From contig CANXME010000549.1 of assembly GCA_948144175.1 (NCBI GenBank), positions 1 through 64,000 of the forward strand: a stretch of 64,000 bases of DNA. Reading direction: 5' to 3'. This DNA comes from Closterium sp. NIES-65 (lineage: Eukaryota; Streptophyta; Zygnematophyceae; Desmidiales; Closteriaceae). Position numbers and translations under genes: made by a program. Below the pieces are notes generated by a model. It had not been told where the DNA came from. It worked only from the letters and a program-made list of their open reading frames with translations, and searched no databases. Below, piece after piece: positions 54,148 to 64,000 of this stretch (positions are counted from its first letter, which is position 1; the number at the start of each line of letters is the position of its first letter).

Positions 54148-55191
54148 CTGCTCTCAGCAACCTGGAATCCGCGAAACTCGTGCGCAAGAGCTTCCCCTCA
54201 GACATCTCTAAGCTCACGACTCTTACTGGCGTGTACGTGCTCCATGTTGTGGGAGTTACCCGAGGATGCAGTGTAGTGTAGGCAGGAGGGATTCACTGTT
54301 CTTGTTTACTCTTGTGTGGCATGCATGAGACATGCATTGCAGCTCTTAAATGTGGTGAGTCGATACTGCTGGCAATCAGGCTGCCTTGCGGTCGAACTGA
54401 CCGCAATCGGCCTGCCTTGCTGTGTGCAGGTGGGTGCCGTCAGACTTCCTGGACGGCAGCTTTGCAGACTACGTCAAATACTTTTACACTCTCACCAACT
54501 TGAAGTCTGTGTGAGTATCGCTGGATTCTTGCAGGTCTTGCCGTTGCTGTTGTGATTTCTTGCTTCATGCTCGTCCTCATACTCGTCCTCTCCTTCCATT
54601 GTGTGTGTGCTTGTGTCTCCCTTGTCCTTGCAGATCCATGCAGTACAATTATTTCTCTGGGAGTTTTCCGAGTGTGTTCACAACTCTGCCCATGTTGAAC
54701 GATGTGTAAGTATGGCAAAATGCTCGTCTTCTCTGTCTAGATATTAGGGTACTAGTGCTGCGCTTTCACTCAAAGCGGGTGCACGATGGTGTTCCAGCCC
54801 TTTCTCAATATTGGTTGCCTGCCCCACCCCACACCCTCAGGAGGCTGCGATGCAACTACCTCATGGGCACGCTCCCAGCGAGCATAACCAACTTTAAGTC
54901 TCTGGACATTGGTCCGAAACTTCTTCGCTGGGGTCATGCCGTCCGCATCCTGGAAGCTTTGCAGTGCCTACTACAACTGCTTCTCTAGCCCGGGCAACTG
55001 CGCTTGGCAAGCGAGGGTTGCAGGCCAGTGCAGCATCTGCGGCAGCACTGACGGCACGGGCACGCTGTGCGGACCCGGGAAGGCATGTTTGCCGCAGGAC
55101 GCTAGTGCTCTGATTGCGGCTGGGACGGTGAATGCGGGGCAATCGAACCTGGCTTGCGTGGACGTGCCCATTTCCATCCACCCCATTGACG
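53846..55191 (+). CDS. LRR gene, module 7 (type Y), exon d frameshifted
   Basis: Exons: N 53846-53993 (148 nt), a 54158-54232 (75), b 54430-54510 (81), c 54634-54705 (72), d 54841-55191 (351). The family length of d is 350; an extra A in an AAA run near 54916-54918 shifts the frame after LDIGP, before the Cys cap, which continues in the next frame (NFFAGVMPSASWKLC). The other exons are intact and in phase. Exon a ends with donor GTACGT. Either a pseudogenising indel or an uncorrected long-read homopolymer error. Confidence 0.82.
54106..54146 (+). repeat. (GT)n microsatellite before LRR module 7 exon a
   Basis: About 20 GT units in the intron tail. The equivalent tract in module 2 (29509-29538) is shorter. 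Confidence 0.85.
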
Positions 55192-55367
55192 GTTCGTTGC
55201 CTCTTCAGGCCTACTTGTTACAACTCATGTGTTCACCACCATTGTACACATTCAACCTTGGTGCTTTGTGCTCCACCACCCCCCACACTCTCCGCCACGC
55301 TTGATCTTCCAATTCATCCCTTGTTCCTCTCGCGTAAGTTCCCTTTCTCCTCGTGCCATCCCCACAG

Positions 55368-56909
55368 CTGCCGCCCTGCTGAACATCAAGAGCACGCTGG
55401 GTGTGGCGTACACCACGTGGACCGCCACCAGCCCGTGCCGCCTGTTTGGAAGCTCGGTGGGCTTCTCGGGTGAATGGAATGGTGTCTGGTGCAACGGCGA
55501 TGGCAAGGCGGTCCTATTGTGAGTGCACACCTCGGCCACACCTCTACATCACCCGCACCATGCCGTGTCTCGTTCATCTTGCTGCTTCAATCAGCTTTGT
55601 GCATGCTCTGACTACTACCTCTGTGTCATCCCAACCGCATGCCATACTGATTCACCTGCCCCGTTGCGTTCTGTGTGTCACACGTGGGGTGGGCTTATTC
55701 TCTTCCCTGCATCAGCGCTGTGGACGGCCTAGGCCTCAAGGGGTCACTCCATGCTGACATGTCCGCGCTCACGGCTCTCACCCGAGTGTGAGTCCCATAT
55801 GCTCTGCTCTTATGCTCTCACGGCTTTCACGTGGTTAACCAGCATGTTGCTTCGATGATGTGTCTCCTCTTTCGACCTGCTTTAGTGCAGTGAGATGTAA
55901 TGTGGAGCCATGATGCATTGATGCGTGTGGTGGAGGTTCAAGTGCAATAGCCTCCTTCACCTCTGCCCGACTCTTGCAGGTCGCTGACGTCCAACTTCTT
56001 CAACTACCGCATCGACTCCTTCACCTCAAGCATGAAAGACTTGCCAAATCTGGTCGACATGTGAGTGGCACACTGCGGCCGGCCAGGGAAGAGCACTTGT
56101 TTTTATCACAGTCATTTCTCTCTCACATGAACCGATCCCTCTTTCTGCTCATACCAGTTGCTGTTGCTGTTTTCTTTTTGCTCCCTTTTTCTTTGAGATC
56201 ATAATAATACTGTGGGTTATCCTCAGCCCTCATGAATGCATGAGCCTCATCCCTTCCAGATGATGCCTCTCATCACCTTCCACCTCCACCCTCTATGCTT
56301 CTCTCACAGCCGCATGCACATCAACTACTTGTACGGGGAGATCCCTTCCTTTCTCGTGAACATCCCAAAGATCACTCAACTGTAAGTCACTTCTCAGCCT
56401 GGTCGGGATTGCATGCACCATGTGGCTGCGTGTTGCTTTGTAGGGTGAGGAGCCGTTCCCGTTCTCCCTCGCCCTCTCGTCCTGTGACCCACTCCCTAAG
56501 CCGCCCTTCATTCCCCCCTTGGCTGCTTTATCCCTTGGCCAGTGAAGCGCCCTACAACTACCTCATGGGCACCGTGCCTCCGGTCCGCGCCGGTCTGGTC
56601 GTATTGAACATGGCGTTCAACTTCCTCACGGACTTTCCGACATTCAGCTACTCCACTTGTGGCGGCAACAACAACTGCCTCACCACGCCCTCCAAGTGCC
56701 CCTCTGGAGGCACGGTTCAGAGGGCTGCGGCGGGAGTGTGTCTATTGCGGCACCAACGGCGTGCCCCCGCTGTGCTGGGGGGCAGGAGGAGTGTGCACGG
56801 TGGACGCTTTCTGTCCCCACTGCTGCCGGCACCGGCAGCAAGTCGTTGACCACTCCACTCGCCAGGACATGCGTGGGCGGAGCGGTTGTGGGCATCAAAG
56901 AGAGCGCAG
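55368..56909 (+). CDS. LRR gene, module 8 (type Z), exon d with two 1-nt insertions
   Basis: Exons: N 55368-55518 (151 nt), a 55716-55787 (72), b 55980-56060 (81), c 56310-56381 (72), d 56543-56909 (367; module 5 has 365). The two extra bases are a G near 56730 (GCGGGAGTG for GCGGAGTG) and a T near 56809 (GCTTTCTG for GCTTCTG). The first shifts the frame in the Cys cap and the second does not restore it. N, a, b and c are intact. Otherwise it parallels modules 3 and 5 with more divergence in introns. Confidence 0.82.
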
Positions 56910-57201
56910 GTAGGCAGGGGGCAGTGGGGCAAGGAGCAGGTCATTTTCCGTTGTAGATGCATTTGTTGTGTCTAACATGGCAGGTCAGCAATGGGTGTGG
57001 ACGAGCAGCACACGTGGTCAATGGGGGGAGTCTAAAGGGAGTGATGGTGATGAGAGCGGTGGGTGTGGCGTGGTAGGGCTGCGGGGCCGGGGGCAGCGTC
57101 CACAGGGCAAGTACCCTGCCTCCACTTTTCTCACGTGCTCCTTGGCGTTTCCCTCTCCCTTTCGCTGCCTGTTTCCCCGTTCCCTGTGTGCCCCCGTCCA
57201 G

Positions 57202-59111
57202 CCATGCTGGCCCTCAAGTCTTCGCTGGGCGTCACATTCACCAGCTGGGCGGCAAGTGTGCCGTGCATGCTGGTTTGGCAGAGCACCACATTCACAACTT
57301 GGAGTGGCGTGGTCTGTGACAGCACTGGCAGTGTCGTCAGCATGTGAGTCGTCATGCTGGGCACCTGAGTTAGTCTGCATAAGCTTGATGCTCGTCATTT
57401 GCCGCATGTGATCATCCAGCCATGGATCATTTTCAAGCGTGCACAAATGCATAATCTGTTTTCCATAAATGCTGAATAAGCTATAGCAGTCATCGTTGAC
57501 TTGAGATTACATCATTTCTGTTTTGCTTGTGTTTTGCACTCATTTTTATGATACTGCACATTACAACAGGTTAATGATTATGCACCTGGTTAGCATGATC
57601 ATACATACTCATCTTCTCCATCTTCTGTTGCTGTGTCGCCCCAACACTTTGCCACACACCGTTGGTGATCAGAAGTTTGACTAAGGCAAACCTCAAGGGC
57701 TCGCTCACTTCGGATGTCGCCTCGCTCACAGCCCTCACCTACCTGTGAGTTGTGTCTTCTATGCTCTGCGAGTCTCTATCCATGCTTTCTAGTAAAAGCG
57801 ACTTCGTCCATGTGACTGGCTGCTCCTGGTTCATTTCTATTGCGTCGCACATGCATCGATGCCCATGATGCATCCATGCACGTGCCTAGGCGAACCTTGA
57901 TGCATCCATGCACGTGCCTAGGTGAACCTTGATGCATCCATGCACGTGCCTAGGCGAACCTTGATGCATCCATGCACGTGCCTAGGCGAACCTTGATGCA
58001 TCCATGCACGTGCCTAGGCAAACCTTGATGCATCCATGCACGTGCCTAGGCAAACCATGATGCATGCTGTTGGCAGTGCAGCAATGACCTCGCCTCTCTC
58101 ACCCTCTGCTTGCGCCTCACAGCAACCTGCAGGGAAATCTATTCCACCAGCGCCTCGATTCCTTCACCACGGATCTTCGATCCTTGCTGGTTCTGGCTGA
58201 CATGTGAGTGGCAGAGTGTGGTCAGCTACGGAGGGGAGGGACAATAGCATGAAATCGTTGGTGCTGTCGTGTCTCGCGTTGCTCCCACACCTGTTTCTCA
58301 AGCAATCTTTGAAGCTCTGCTTCTGCCTCAGTTTTTCCTTTTGTGCGGTTCCTCAGGCACCTCGCCATGCCTGCATAAGCACTACCCCTTTCACCACGTG
58401 CCACCACTTATTTCCCGCCCTTGGTTGCCGCTCCTGCAGCCGCCTGCAGTACAACTACCTCTTCGGGGAGGTTCCTTCGTTTCTCGTGGGCCTTCCAAAG
58501 CTCACTCAGCTGTATGTCCGTTGGGAATCGGGATGGCATAAGGACAGTTCATTAGCTGTTGGGAAATCATGCATGTGCCACATGGCTGCATGCTGTTAAG
58601 ATGACAGGTCTCTGTTCTGAGCCAGTTGAGGGCTTTATGGACCTTATGGCTGCATGCCGTTTTTCTCTCCTGCCTCACCCTCCCATCCTTTTATCCCATT
58701 CCTTACACCGCCCTTCATTTCCTCCCTGCTGCTCCCTTCTCAACAGCGGCATCGCCTAGAACTACCTCTTCGGCACCGTGCCAGCGCTCGCCACCGGCCT
58801 TCTCACACTTGATGCTCGATTCAACTACCTCACGGACCTGCCAACGGCAGCCTACAAGTCATGTAGCGGCAACAACAACTTCCTCGTCACGCCCTCCAAG
58901 TGCAACGCCGCCGGCACCGTTCAGAGGACTGCAGCGGAATGCTCCTTTTGTGGCACCACCAACGGCGTGGGCCCCTTCTGCACTGCCACGGGAGGGGCGT
59001 GCATGGTGAATGCATATGACAATGTCGACGGTGGCATTGTGAATTCGGCCACACAGCCCGCGGTCCCCTTGTTTTGCTTGTTCCCGCCAGTGGCTATGAA
59101 GGACAGCGCAG
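57202..59111 (+). CDS. LRR gene, module 9 (type X-like), stop codon in exon d
   Basis: Exons: N 57202-57343 (142 nt), a 57673-57744 (72), b 58123-58203 (81), c 58440-58511 (72), d 58747-59111 (365). N: LALKSSLGVTFTSWAASVPC ... [13 protein letters not shown]. LRRs KANLKGSLTSDVASLTALTYL and [24 protein letters not shown] at 58757-58759 replaces the Ser that precedes NYL in the other modules, four codons into exon d. The rest of the exon, including the Cys cap (CSFCGTTNGVGPFC), stays open. The a-b intron carries six 32-bp repeats (57866-58057). More diverged from module 6 than module 1 is. Confidence 0.83.
57866..58057 (+). repeat. 32-bp intronic minisatellite in LRR module 9 (six copies)
   Basis: Units start at 57866, 57898, 57930, 57962, 57994 and 58026 and read TGATGCATCCATGCACGTGC followed by CTAGGCGAACCT with few substitutions. 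Modules 1 and 6 have a single related copy at this place. Confidence 0.9.
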
Positions 59112-59386
59112 GTAAGCATTAGGAGCCTTTGGGTTATGGGTTCTGGGTGGTTGGCACAGGGTACGTGGCTGCACACTGCGCGTCCATGTGGGCTGTTGAT
59201 GTCTGATGAGGGCGCTGGGCGTGGTTGGGCTATGGCGGCCGGGGCATTTAGCAATTTCAGTTCCCAGCGCTCACAGGGCCTGTGGACAGCCTCCACTCCA
59301 CGTGCTCGCATGCTCCTTGGGGCCTCACCTCCATCCACCGCCCACTGCTTGCCTTGCTGCCTTCTTCCCCACGTGCCCCCCTCCAG

Positions 59387-61311
59387 CCATGCTCGCCATC
59401 AAGTCGTCGCTCGGCGTCACCTACACCACGTGGGCGGCCAGTGTGCCGTGCAAGCTCCCAGGGCAGATCGCCAGGGTCGCAATCTGGACCGGCGTGTCCT
59501 GTGACAGCACTGGCAGTGTCGTGGGCATGTAAGTGGTCATGATTGGCCCGGCACGTGAGGTTTTTTGGCATTATTATGAGGCTTTCTTGCTAGCCAACCA
59601 GCTTAGTTTTGAAACATTTCGCCAATGGAAAAGGCACGTGGGGCAGTTTGTGAGCCAGTCGTGTGCTTGCATCATCTGACCGCTGTTGTGCTGCTGCATC
59701 ATCCGCTTGCCATGCGTCTGCATATCACGCTCACCATGCTCACCATGCTCACCATGCTCACCATGCTCACCATGCTCACCATGCTCACCATGCTCACCAT
59801 GCTCACCATGCTCATCATGCTCACCATGCTCACCATGCTCACCATGCTCACCATGCTCACCATGCTCACCATGCTCACCATGCTCACCATGCTCACCATG
59901 CTCACCATGCTCACCATGGTCATCATGCTCATGCTCACCCCGATGTTGCGTTGCATGTGCCTCTCTCCCAACGCTTCCCCATAAACGCGTGGGGTGCATC
60001 AGAGGATTGGAGAACGCAAACCTTAAGGGCTCGCTTGCTATGGAGATCTCCACGCTCTCTGCTCTCACCTACCTGTGAGTTGTTGTCCACCTCTCTGCTA
60101 TGCTCTGGTTGTTCTGGCCCTTCGTATAATGCTTCCTGCCGTTGAATCACCTGCTGCGTCATCCATATTCCAGTAACATGCAGTGGAAGCGCACACCCCT
60201 CACTGAGCTTAGATGAACCATGAGGCACCTAGCTGGGCTTCATGCGCAATAATCTCTCCTCCGTCACCCTCTCCTCGCCCCTCACCCTCCTCCGCCACCC
60301 TCTCCTTGCCCCTCACCCTCCGCCACCCTCTCCTCGCCCCTCACCCTGCGCCACTCTCTGCTCGCCCCTCACAGGTCCTTGTCAGCCAATCTCCTCAACT
60401 ACCGCATTGATTCGTTCACCACATACTTGCGCTTCTTGCCAGTGCTGGCCGACATGTGAGTGGGGCAGCAGACTGTTGCACACTGATGCTGCTCAACCTG
60501 CTTGCCTCATGCTTGCTGGCTCCCACACCCGTTTCTCTCCCAATCCCCCTCCGCCTATTTCTGTCTCGCGTCTCGCAAGTATTTGATTCTCCCTTTGAGG
60601 CGCCTCAGTTGTCATGCCTGTGCGAGCCTCACACACCCCTTTTACGTTCCGCCTCTCGTCTCATCCCGCCATCATCCTCTCTGCTCATATCGCAGCCGCC
60701 TCCATAACAACTACTTGTTCGGGGAGATCCCCTCGTTTCTTGTGGGCCTCCCAAAGCTCACTCAGTTGTAAGTCTGCTGGGTTGGACCGTTGCAGTCTAC
60801 ACCACAAGTTGTCATCAACGTGCTTAGGCGGGGTGCTGCTTTTCCAATCGAACTCCACCATACCGCATGGTGCTTGTCCCCAACCCTATCTGCACATCAC
60901 TTGTGCTGCTATTGAGCCCACCTCTCCCCTCTTTCCCCCCCACCAGTGGAGCCATGAACAACTACCTCATGGGGTCAATACCCGCGCTCGCTAGTGGGCT
61001 GCGCACTCTGGACATTCGATACAATTTCATTGCGGACCTGCCAGCAGTGACCTACAGCAGCTACAACGGCACGGGCAACTGCCTCATTGCGCCTTCCAAG
61101 TGCGGCTCCTCCGGCATCAATCAGAGGCCCCCAGCGGAGTGTGCCTTCTGCAGCTCCACCAATGCCATGGGCCCCTACTGTTGGGGGGGGGGAGGAGTGT
61201 GCACGGTGGATGCGTTTGTATATGTCTTCGGCAGTTATGTAAACGCGGGGTCGACGCCTGGGCTTGCCACGTGTGTGGGCGGCACAGTGGTGGCCATCCA
61301 AGAAAGCGCAG
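59387..61311 (+). CDS. LRR gene, module 10, intact
   Basis: Exons: N 59387-59528 (142 nt), a 60003-60074 (72), b 60375-60455 (81), c 60696-60767 (72), d 60947-61311 (365); 732 nt = 244 codons. [21 protein letters not shown] ... [13 protein letters not shown]. LRRs: [62 protein letters not shown]. Cys cap in d: [16 protein letters not shown] ... [17 protein letters not shown]. The N-a intron contains a 9-bp minisatellite (59727-59925); the a-b intron is pyrimidine-rich. No defects seen. Confidence 0.86.
59727..59925 (+). repeat. 9-bp intronic minisatellite in LRR module 10
   Basis: About 22 copies of CTCACCATG. Because 9 is a multiple of 3, several frames stay open (Thr-Met-Leu, His-His-Ala, Ser-Pro-Cys repeats); none is a gene. 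Confidence 0.9.
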
Positions 61312-61609
61312 GTGGGCTGTGGGCGCTGGGCGGCGGCGGTGGGCAGTGTGCAGTGCAGTGCATGGCAGTGGTCCTGCGGCCTGTTGCTGCCTCACAATCT
61401 GAGATGGCTGGTTGCTTTCTTGTCTCCCTGACCATTTCTGCACTCTCTTCTGCCTCGTTCCGCGTCTGGCTGCCTCACACCATCCACGCCCGCAATCCTT
61501 CTCACCTGCCTGACACGACACCCTGCCCCTCCCCCCTTCCCCTCCCCCCGCACTCTCCTCTCCTCGTTGCCCCATCTCCCCGCCCACGGCCGTCATGCCC
61601 GTGCTTCAG

Positions 61610-63351
61610 CCATGCTGGCGCTCAAGTCATCACTGGGCATAACGACCAACACGTGGGCGGCGTCTGTGGCATGCACGCTCAAGGGCACCACTGCGCCCGT
61701 GCCCACGTGGGCTGGCGTCCTCTACGACTCCAGTGGCAATGTCGTGAGCATGTGAGTGTGATGCAGCGCAAGGTGTGTTGACATCTTGACTTGTGACTCG
61801 CAGAATGACCTGCATGGGCAGCCAGTTCTCCAGTATAGAACGCAATGGGCACTGGGGACAAGTGAGTAATAGTTGAGCATGAGCACAACAGTGTGGTAGC
61901 TCTCTGTGTGCCTCGCTGAGCAGGACCAACTCTCACTGTGCTGCATGTCCCAACCCATGGCATGGGTTTCACGTACCATCGCATGGCAAGAGTTTCAACT
62001 GTCATGTCCCATTGCATGGTAAGGGTTCCCCGGTAAACCCTCAACATCCGCTGCTGCTTGTTCTCCCACCCGTTTCCGCATGCAGTGAGATGAAGAACAC
62101 AGGGCTGGCAGGAGCACCTCCTGCTGACATCTCCAAGCTCACCACCCTCACCTATCTGTAAGTGCACCTCACCCACCTGTAAGTGCACCTCACCCACCTG
62201 TAAGTGCACCTCACCCACCTGTAAGTGCACCTCACCCCTCACCCACCAGCAAGTCGTCTCTCACTCACTGCTTTCCAAAGCTTCGCAGCACTCCTCCCCC
62301 AAAACTTCCCGCGTGTCCGCCCTTCGCGGCCCCCTTTGCGCCGCACTGCCATAGCTTGGTGTTCCTTACACGGTGCACCTGCGCTCCTCTGTTGCCCTGC
62401 TGCCCTGCCCTTGTGCTGCCATGCCAGGAACCTCAACTCGCAGCTCTTCCAGGCGCCCCTCACTGACTTCACCTCCAACCTCCTCAAGCTTACCGGCCTC
62501 AAGGAGCTGTGAGTCGCTTTCTGCACTTCTCCACACACACTCTCTGGCCTCATCCAGTTTTGCACCCGTTCTTTACCACCGACATGTGTCCGCCGCTCCT
62601 GCTTGCATTCAATTCGCTCCTTCTCTTACATGTGACCCTTCCCCATCCTCTAACCCTCGCTTCCCCCCTCCCCATTTCACCCCCACCTGCCCCACAGCTA
62701 CCTGCAGTACAACTGGTTCTTCGGCTCTGTTCCCACCGCGCTTCTCAGACTGCCCTCGCTCTGCGTGCTGTGAGTACCGCACCACCTTCCTCACTCCCTC
62801 CTGCCTTCGCTTGCCCACGTTCACTTGCAAGGCACCGCTGCCGCCTCCCACTCTAGGTTAATAAGATATTGGGGCCTCCCATGCCCCACATTCATGCATA
62901 ATTGCGCATCTCAAATCTCTCGGCCTCGCAACTCCCAACTCCCTTCTCTTAAGAACCCACCGCTGCATCTGTTTGTGCTACCATAACACCCCCTGCAGTG
63001 GCCTGGGCTTTAACTACCTCACCGGCTCCTTCCCAGGGTCAGCCACGTTGGTGACTCTGGACATCCGCAGTAATTTCTTCTACACCATGGCACCCATGAC
63101 CCTCAAGTGGTGCGACGGCTCCAACAACTGCCTCGCGTCTCCCGCTCCCTGCGCCTCTGGCGGCTCCACTCAGCGCGCCGCAGCCGACTGCGCCATCTGC
63201 GCCTCCGTCGGGGCCGTGCCGCCCTTCTGTCGCGGCACCGGCACCTGCTCGCCCGACTCTGGCCCCGCTGCTGCGCTGGGCACGCCCAACTCAGCAACCG
63301 CGCCCATGCTGCCCATGGTGTGCAGTGGCATCCCCATCGACCCTGCTGATG
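61610..63351 (+). CDS. LRR gene, module 11, intact, diverged
   Basis: Exons: N 61610-61751 (142 nt), a 62086-62157 (72), b 62428-62508 (81), c 62698-62769 (72), d 62999-63351 (353); 720 nt = 240 codons. N: LALKSSLGITTNTWAASVAC ... GVLYDSSGNVVSM, where the second cap cysteine is Tyr. LRRs: NTGLAGAPPADISKLTTLTYL, SQLFQAPLTDFTSNLLKLTGL, NWFFGSVPTALLRLPSLCVL. Cys cap: DGSNNCLASPAPCASGG ... CAICASVGAVPPFCRG. Intron 62158-62427 begins with four copies of a 21-bp repeat that includes the splice donor. Confidence 0.86.
62158..62241 (+). repeat. 21-bp repeat containing the splice donor of LRR module 11 exon a
   Basis: Four copies of GTAAGTGCACCTCACCCACCT beginning exactly at the exon border, so four consecutive CCT|GTAAGT donors are present. 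Use of a later donor would read an in-frame TAA, so only the first supports the gene. Confidence 0.85.
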
Positions 63352-63516
63352 GTCAGTGCACGCGCCTGCGCCCTCACAGGCCCTTTCCTCCTTGCTCGCA
63401 CTCCACTTGCCTCTGACCCATTCTTACCTCTGCTCAAACCCATGCTTGCTGTCAATCCGTGAACCTGGTTTTCCCTCTTCCCCACCTCCCTCCCCCCTCT
63501 GCCTTGCTAGCTCTAG

Positions 63517-63900
63517 TGCTGCTGACGCTCAAGTCGACGCTGAGTGTGATGCTGAGCAACTGGAATGCGGCATCGCTGTGCACGCTGGAGGGGCAGACGC
63601 TGCTGCCCGCGCAGTGGGGCGGCGTGCGCTGCACTGCTGCCGGCAAAGTGACGAGCATGTAAGTGATGGGTGGGCTGCTGAGTCACAGTAGCGAGTGGGT
63701 GCATTATTCAAGAGGTGGAGTGGGAGCACGTGCAATGTGGGTGCTGGTGCTGCTCTTGCCGTTCCCCATGCTTTGTGCCTCTCACTCATCCACCGCCTCT
63801 CCTGCTCCTCCCTCTCATTGCCACGCAGTGCGCTCATACGGCAGAGTCTGCAGAGCATCCTTCATCTGGACATCTCCAAGCTCACCACTCTCACATACCT
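63517..63900 (+). CDS. LRR gene, module 12, first two exons; continues beyond the window
   Basis: Exons: N 63517-63658 (142 nt) and a 63829-63900 (72 nt, ending at GTAAGC). N: LLTLKSTLSVMLSNWNAASLC ... GGVRCTAAGKVTSM. Start 63517 (acceptor CTCTAG) is preferred over 63511 because it gives the 142-nt length of the other caps. Exon a: DISKLTTLTYL. The b exon is not reached before 64000, so the gene extends further right. Confidence 0.8.
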
Positions 63901-64000
63901 GTAAGCCCAGCACACTCACACTTCATCTTCACATGCCATGAGCATTATGACAGTGCGAATGGAGGGAAGGGTGCAGTGCGTGCACGCTATGTCCCCTCAC

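Noticed and set aside
59727-59925. CRISPR-like array
   Set aside because: Direct repeats of 9 bp without spacers in a eukaryotic intron; a simple minisatellite. The 32-bp array at 57866 also has no spacers.
59574-60145. His-, Thr/Met/Leu- and Ser/Pro/Cys-repeat proteins
   Set aside because: They are frames through the 9-bp intronic minisatellite of LRR module 10.
27338-63900. Several separate tandem LRR genes
   Set aside because: Exon d always ends at a phase-1 donor, not a stop, and the next cap exon begins at a phase-1 acceptor with no signal peptide; continuous splicing explains every join. RNA data could still overturn this.

Overview
The window looks like GC-rich nuclear DNA of a streptophyte (plant-lineage) alga. 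Three things support this. The leucine-rich-repeat (LRR) exons are 72 nt long with phase-2 introns and follow a plant LRRNT_2-like cap. The Ty1/copia elements use a plant-style primer-binding site (TGGTATCAGAGC). A chromodomain-bearing Ty3/gypsy element is present. From memory only, the Copia polyprotein resembles ones in Closterium (Zygnematophyceae) assemblies; this is unverified. No prokaryotic gene, rRNA, tRNA gene or CRISPR array was found.

Layout. 1-27337 is a nest of Copia elements. Element A (partial, off the left edge) appears to sit in the GC-rich leader of a decayed element B. B also carries a 368-bp solo LTR (8673-9040, duplication CTGTC) and a complete but defective element C (9212-15113, duplication TCCTT). 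B is fused tail-to-tail with an inverted element D (16689-22626, minus strand). After about 0.9 kb of gene-free DNA come a 5' fragment of a gypsy element (23544-24129), a 48-bp Copia LTR tip and element E (24178-27337). E contains an inverted gag segment and ends abruptly inside an LRR exon.

27338-32044 and 49349-63900 are parts of one very large plus-strand LRR gene built from tandem five-exon modules. Each module has an LRRNT-like cap (exon N), three LRR exons (a, b, c of 72/75, 81 and 72 nt) and a cysteine-rich exon d. Every intact module is a multiple of 3 nt and is flanked by phase-1 introns. Twelve modules or parts are visible, and neither end of the gene is in the window. Three module types (X, Y, Z) recur as a higher-order repeat of about 5.4 kb. 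Several modules carry a stop, indel or deletion, so the 5' part may be decaying, or the assembly may contain indel errors. No kinase or transmembrane segment is in view.

32045-49348 splits that gene. It contains an apparently intact, very young Copia element F (32815-40349; identical 137-bp LTRs, duplication TCACC, one gag-pol reading frame of 1990 codons). It also contains a degenerate chromovirus G (41322-48443; 402-bp LTRs, duplication TTAAG), which is itself interrupted by a 1.08-kb non-autonomous Copia derivative H (42164-43243, minus strand, duplication TCGCG). Three gene-free stretches lie between these elements.

The Copia copies form one related group. They have short LTRs (125-137 bp), GC-rich minisatellite leaders of roughly 1 kb with a conserved hairpin after the primer-binding site, a glycine-rich Gag with an unusual zinc-knuckle-like motif, and a repetitive Ala/Glu/Pro/Gly linker between integrase and reverse transcriptase.
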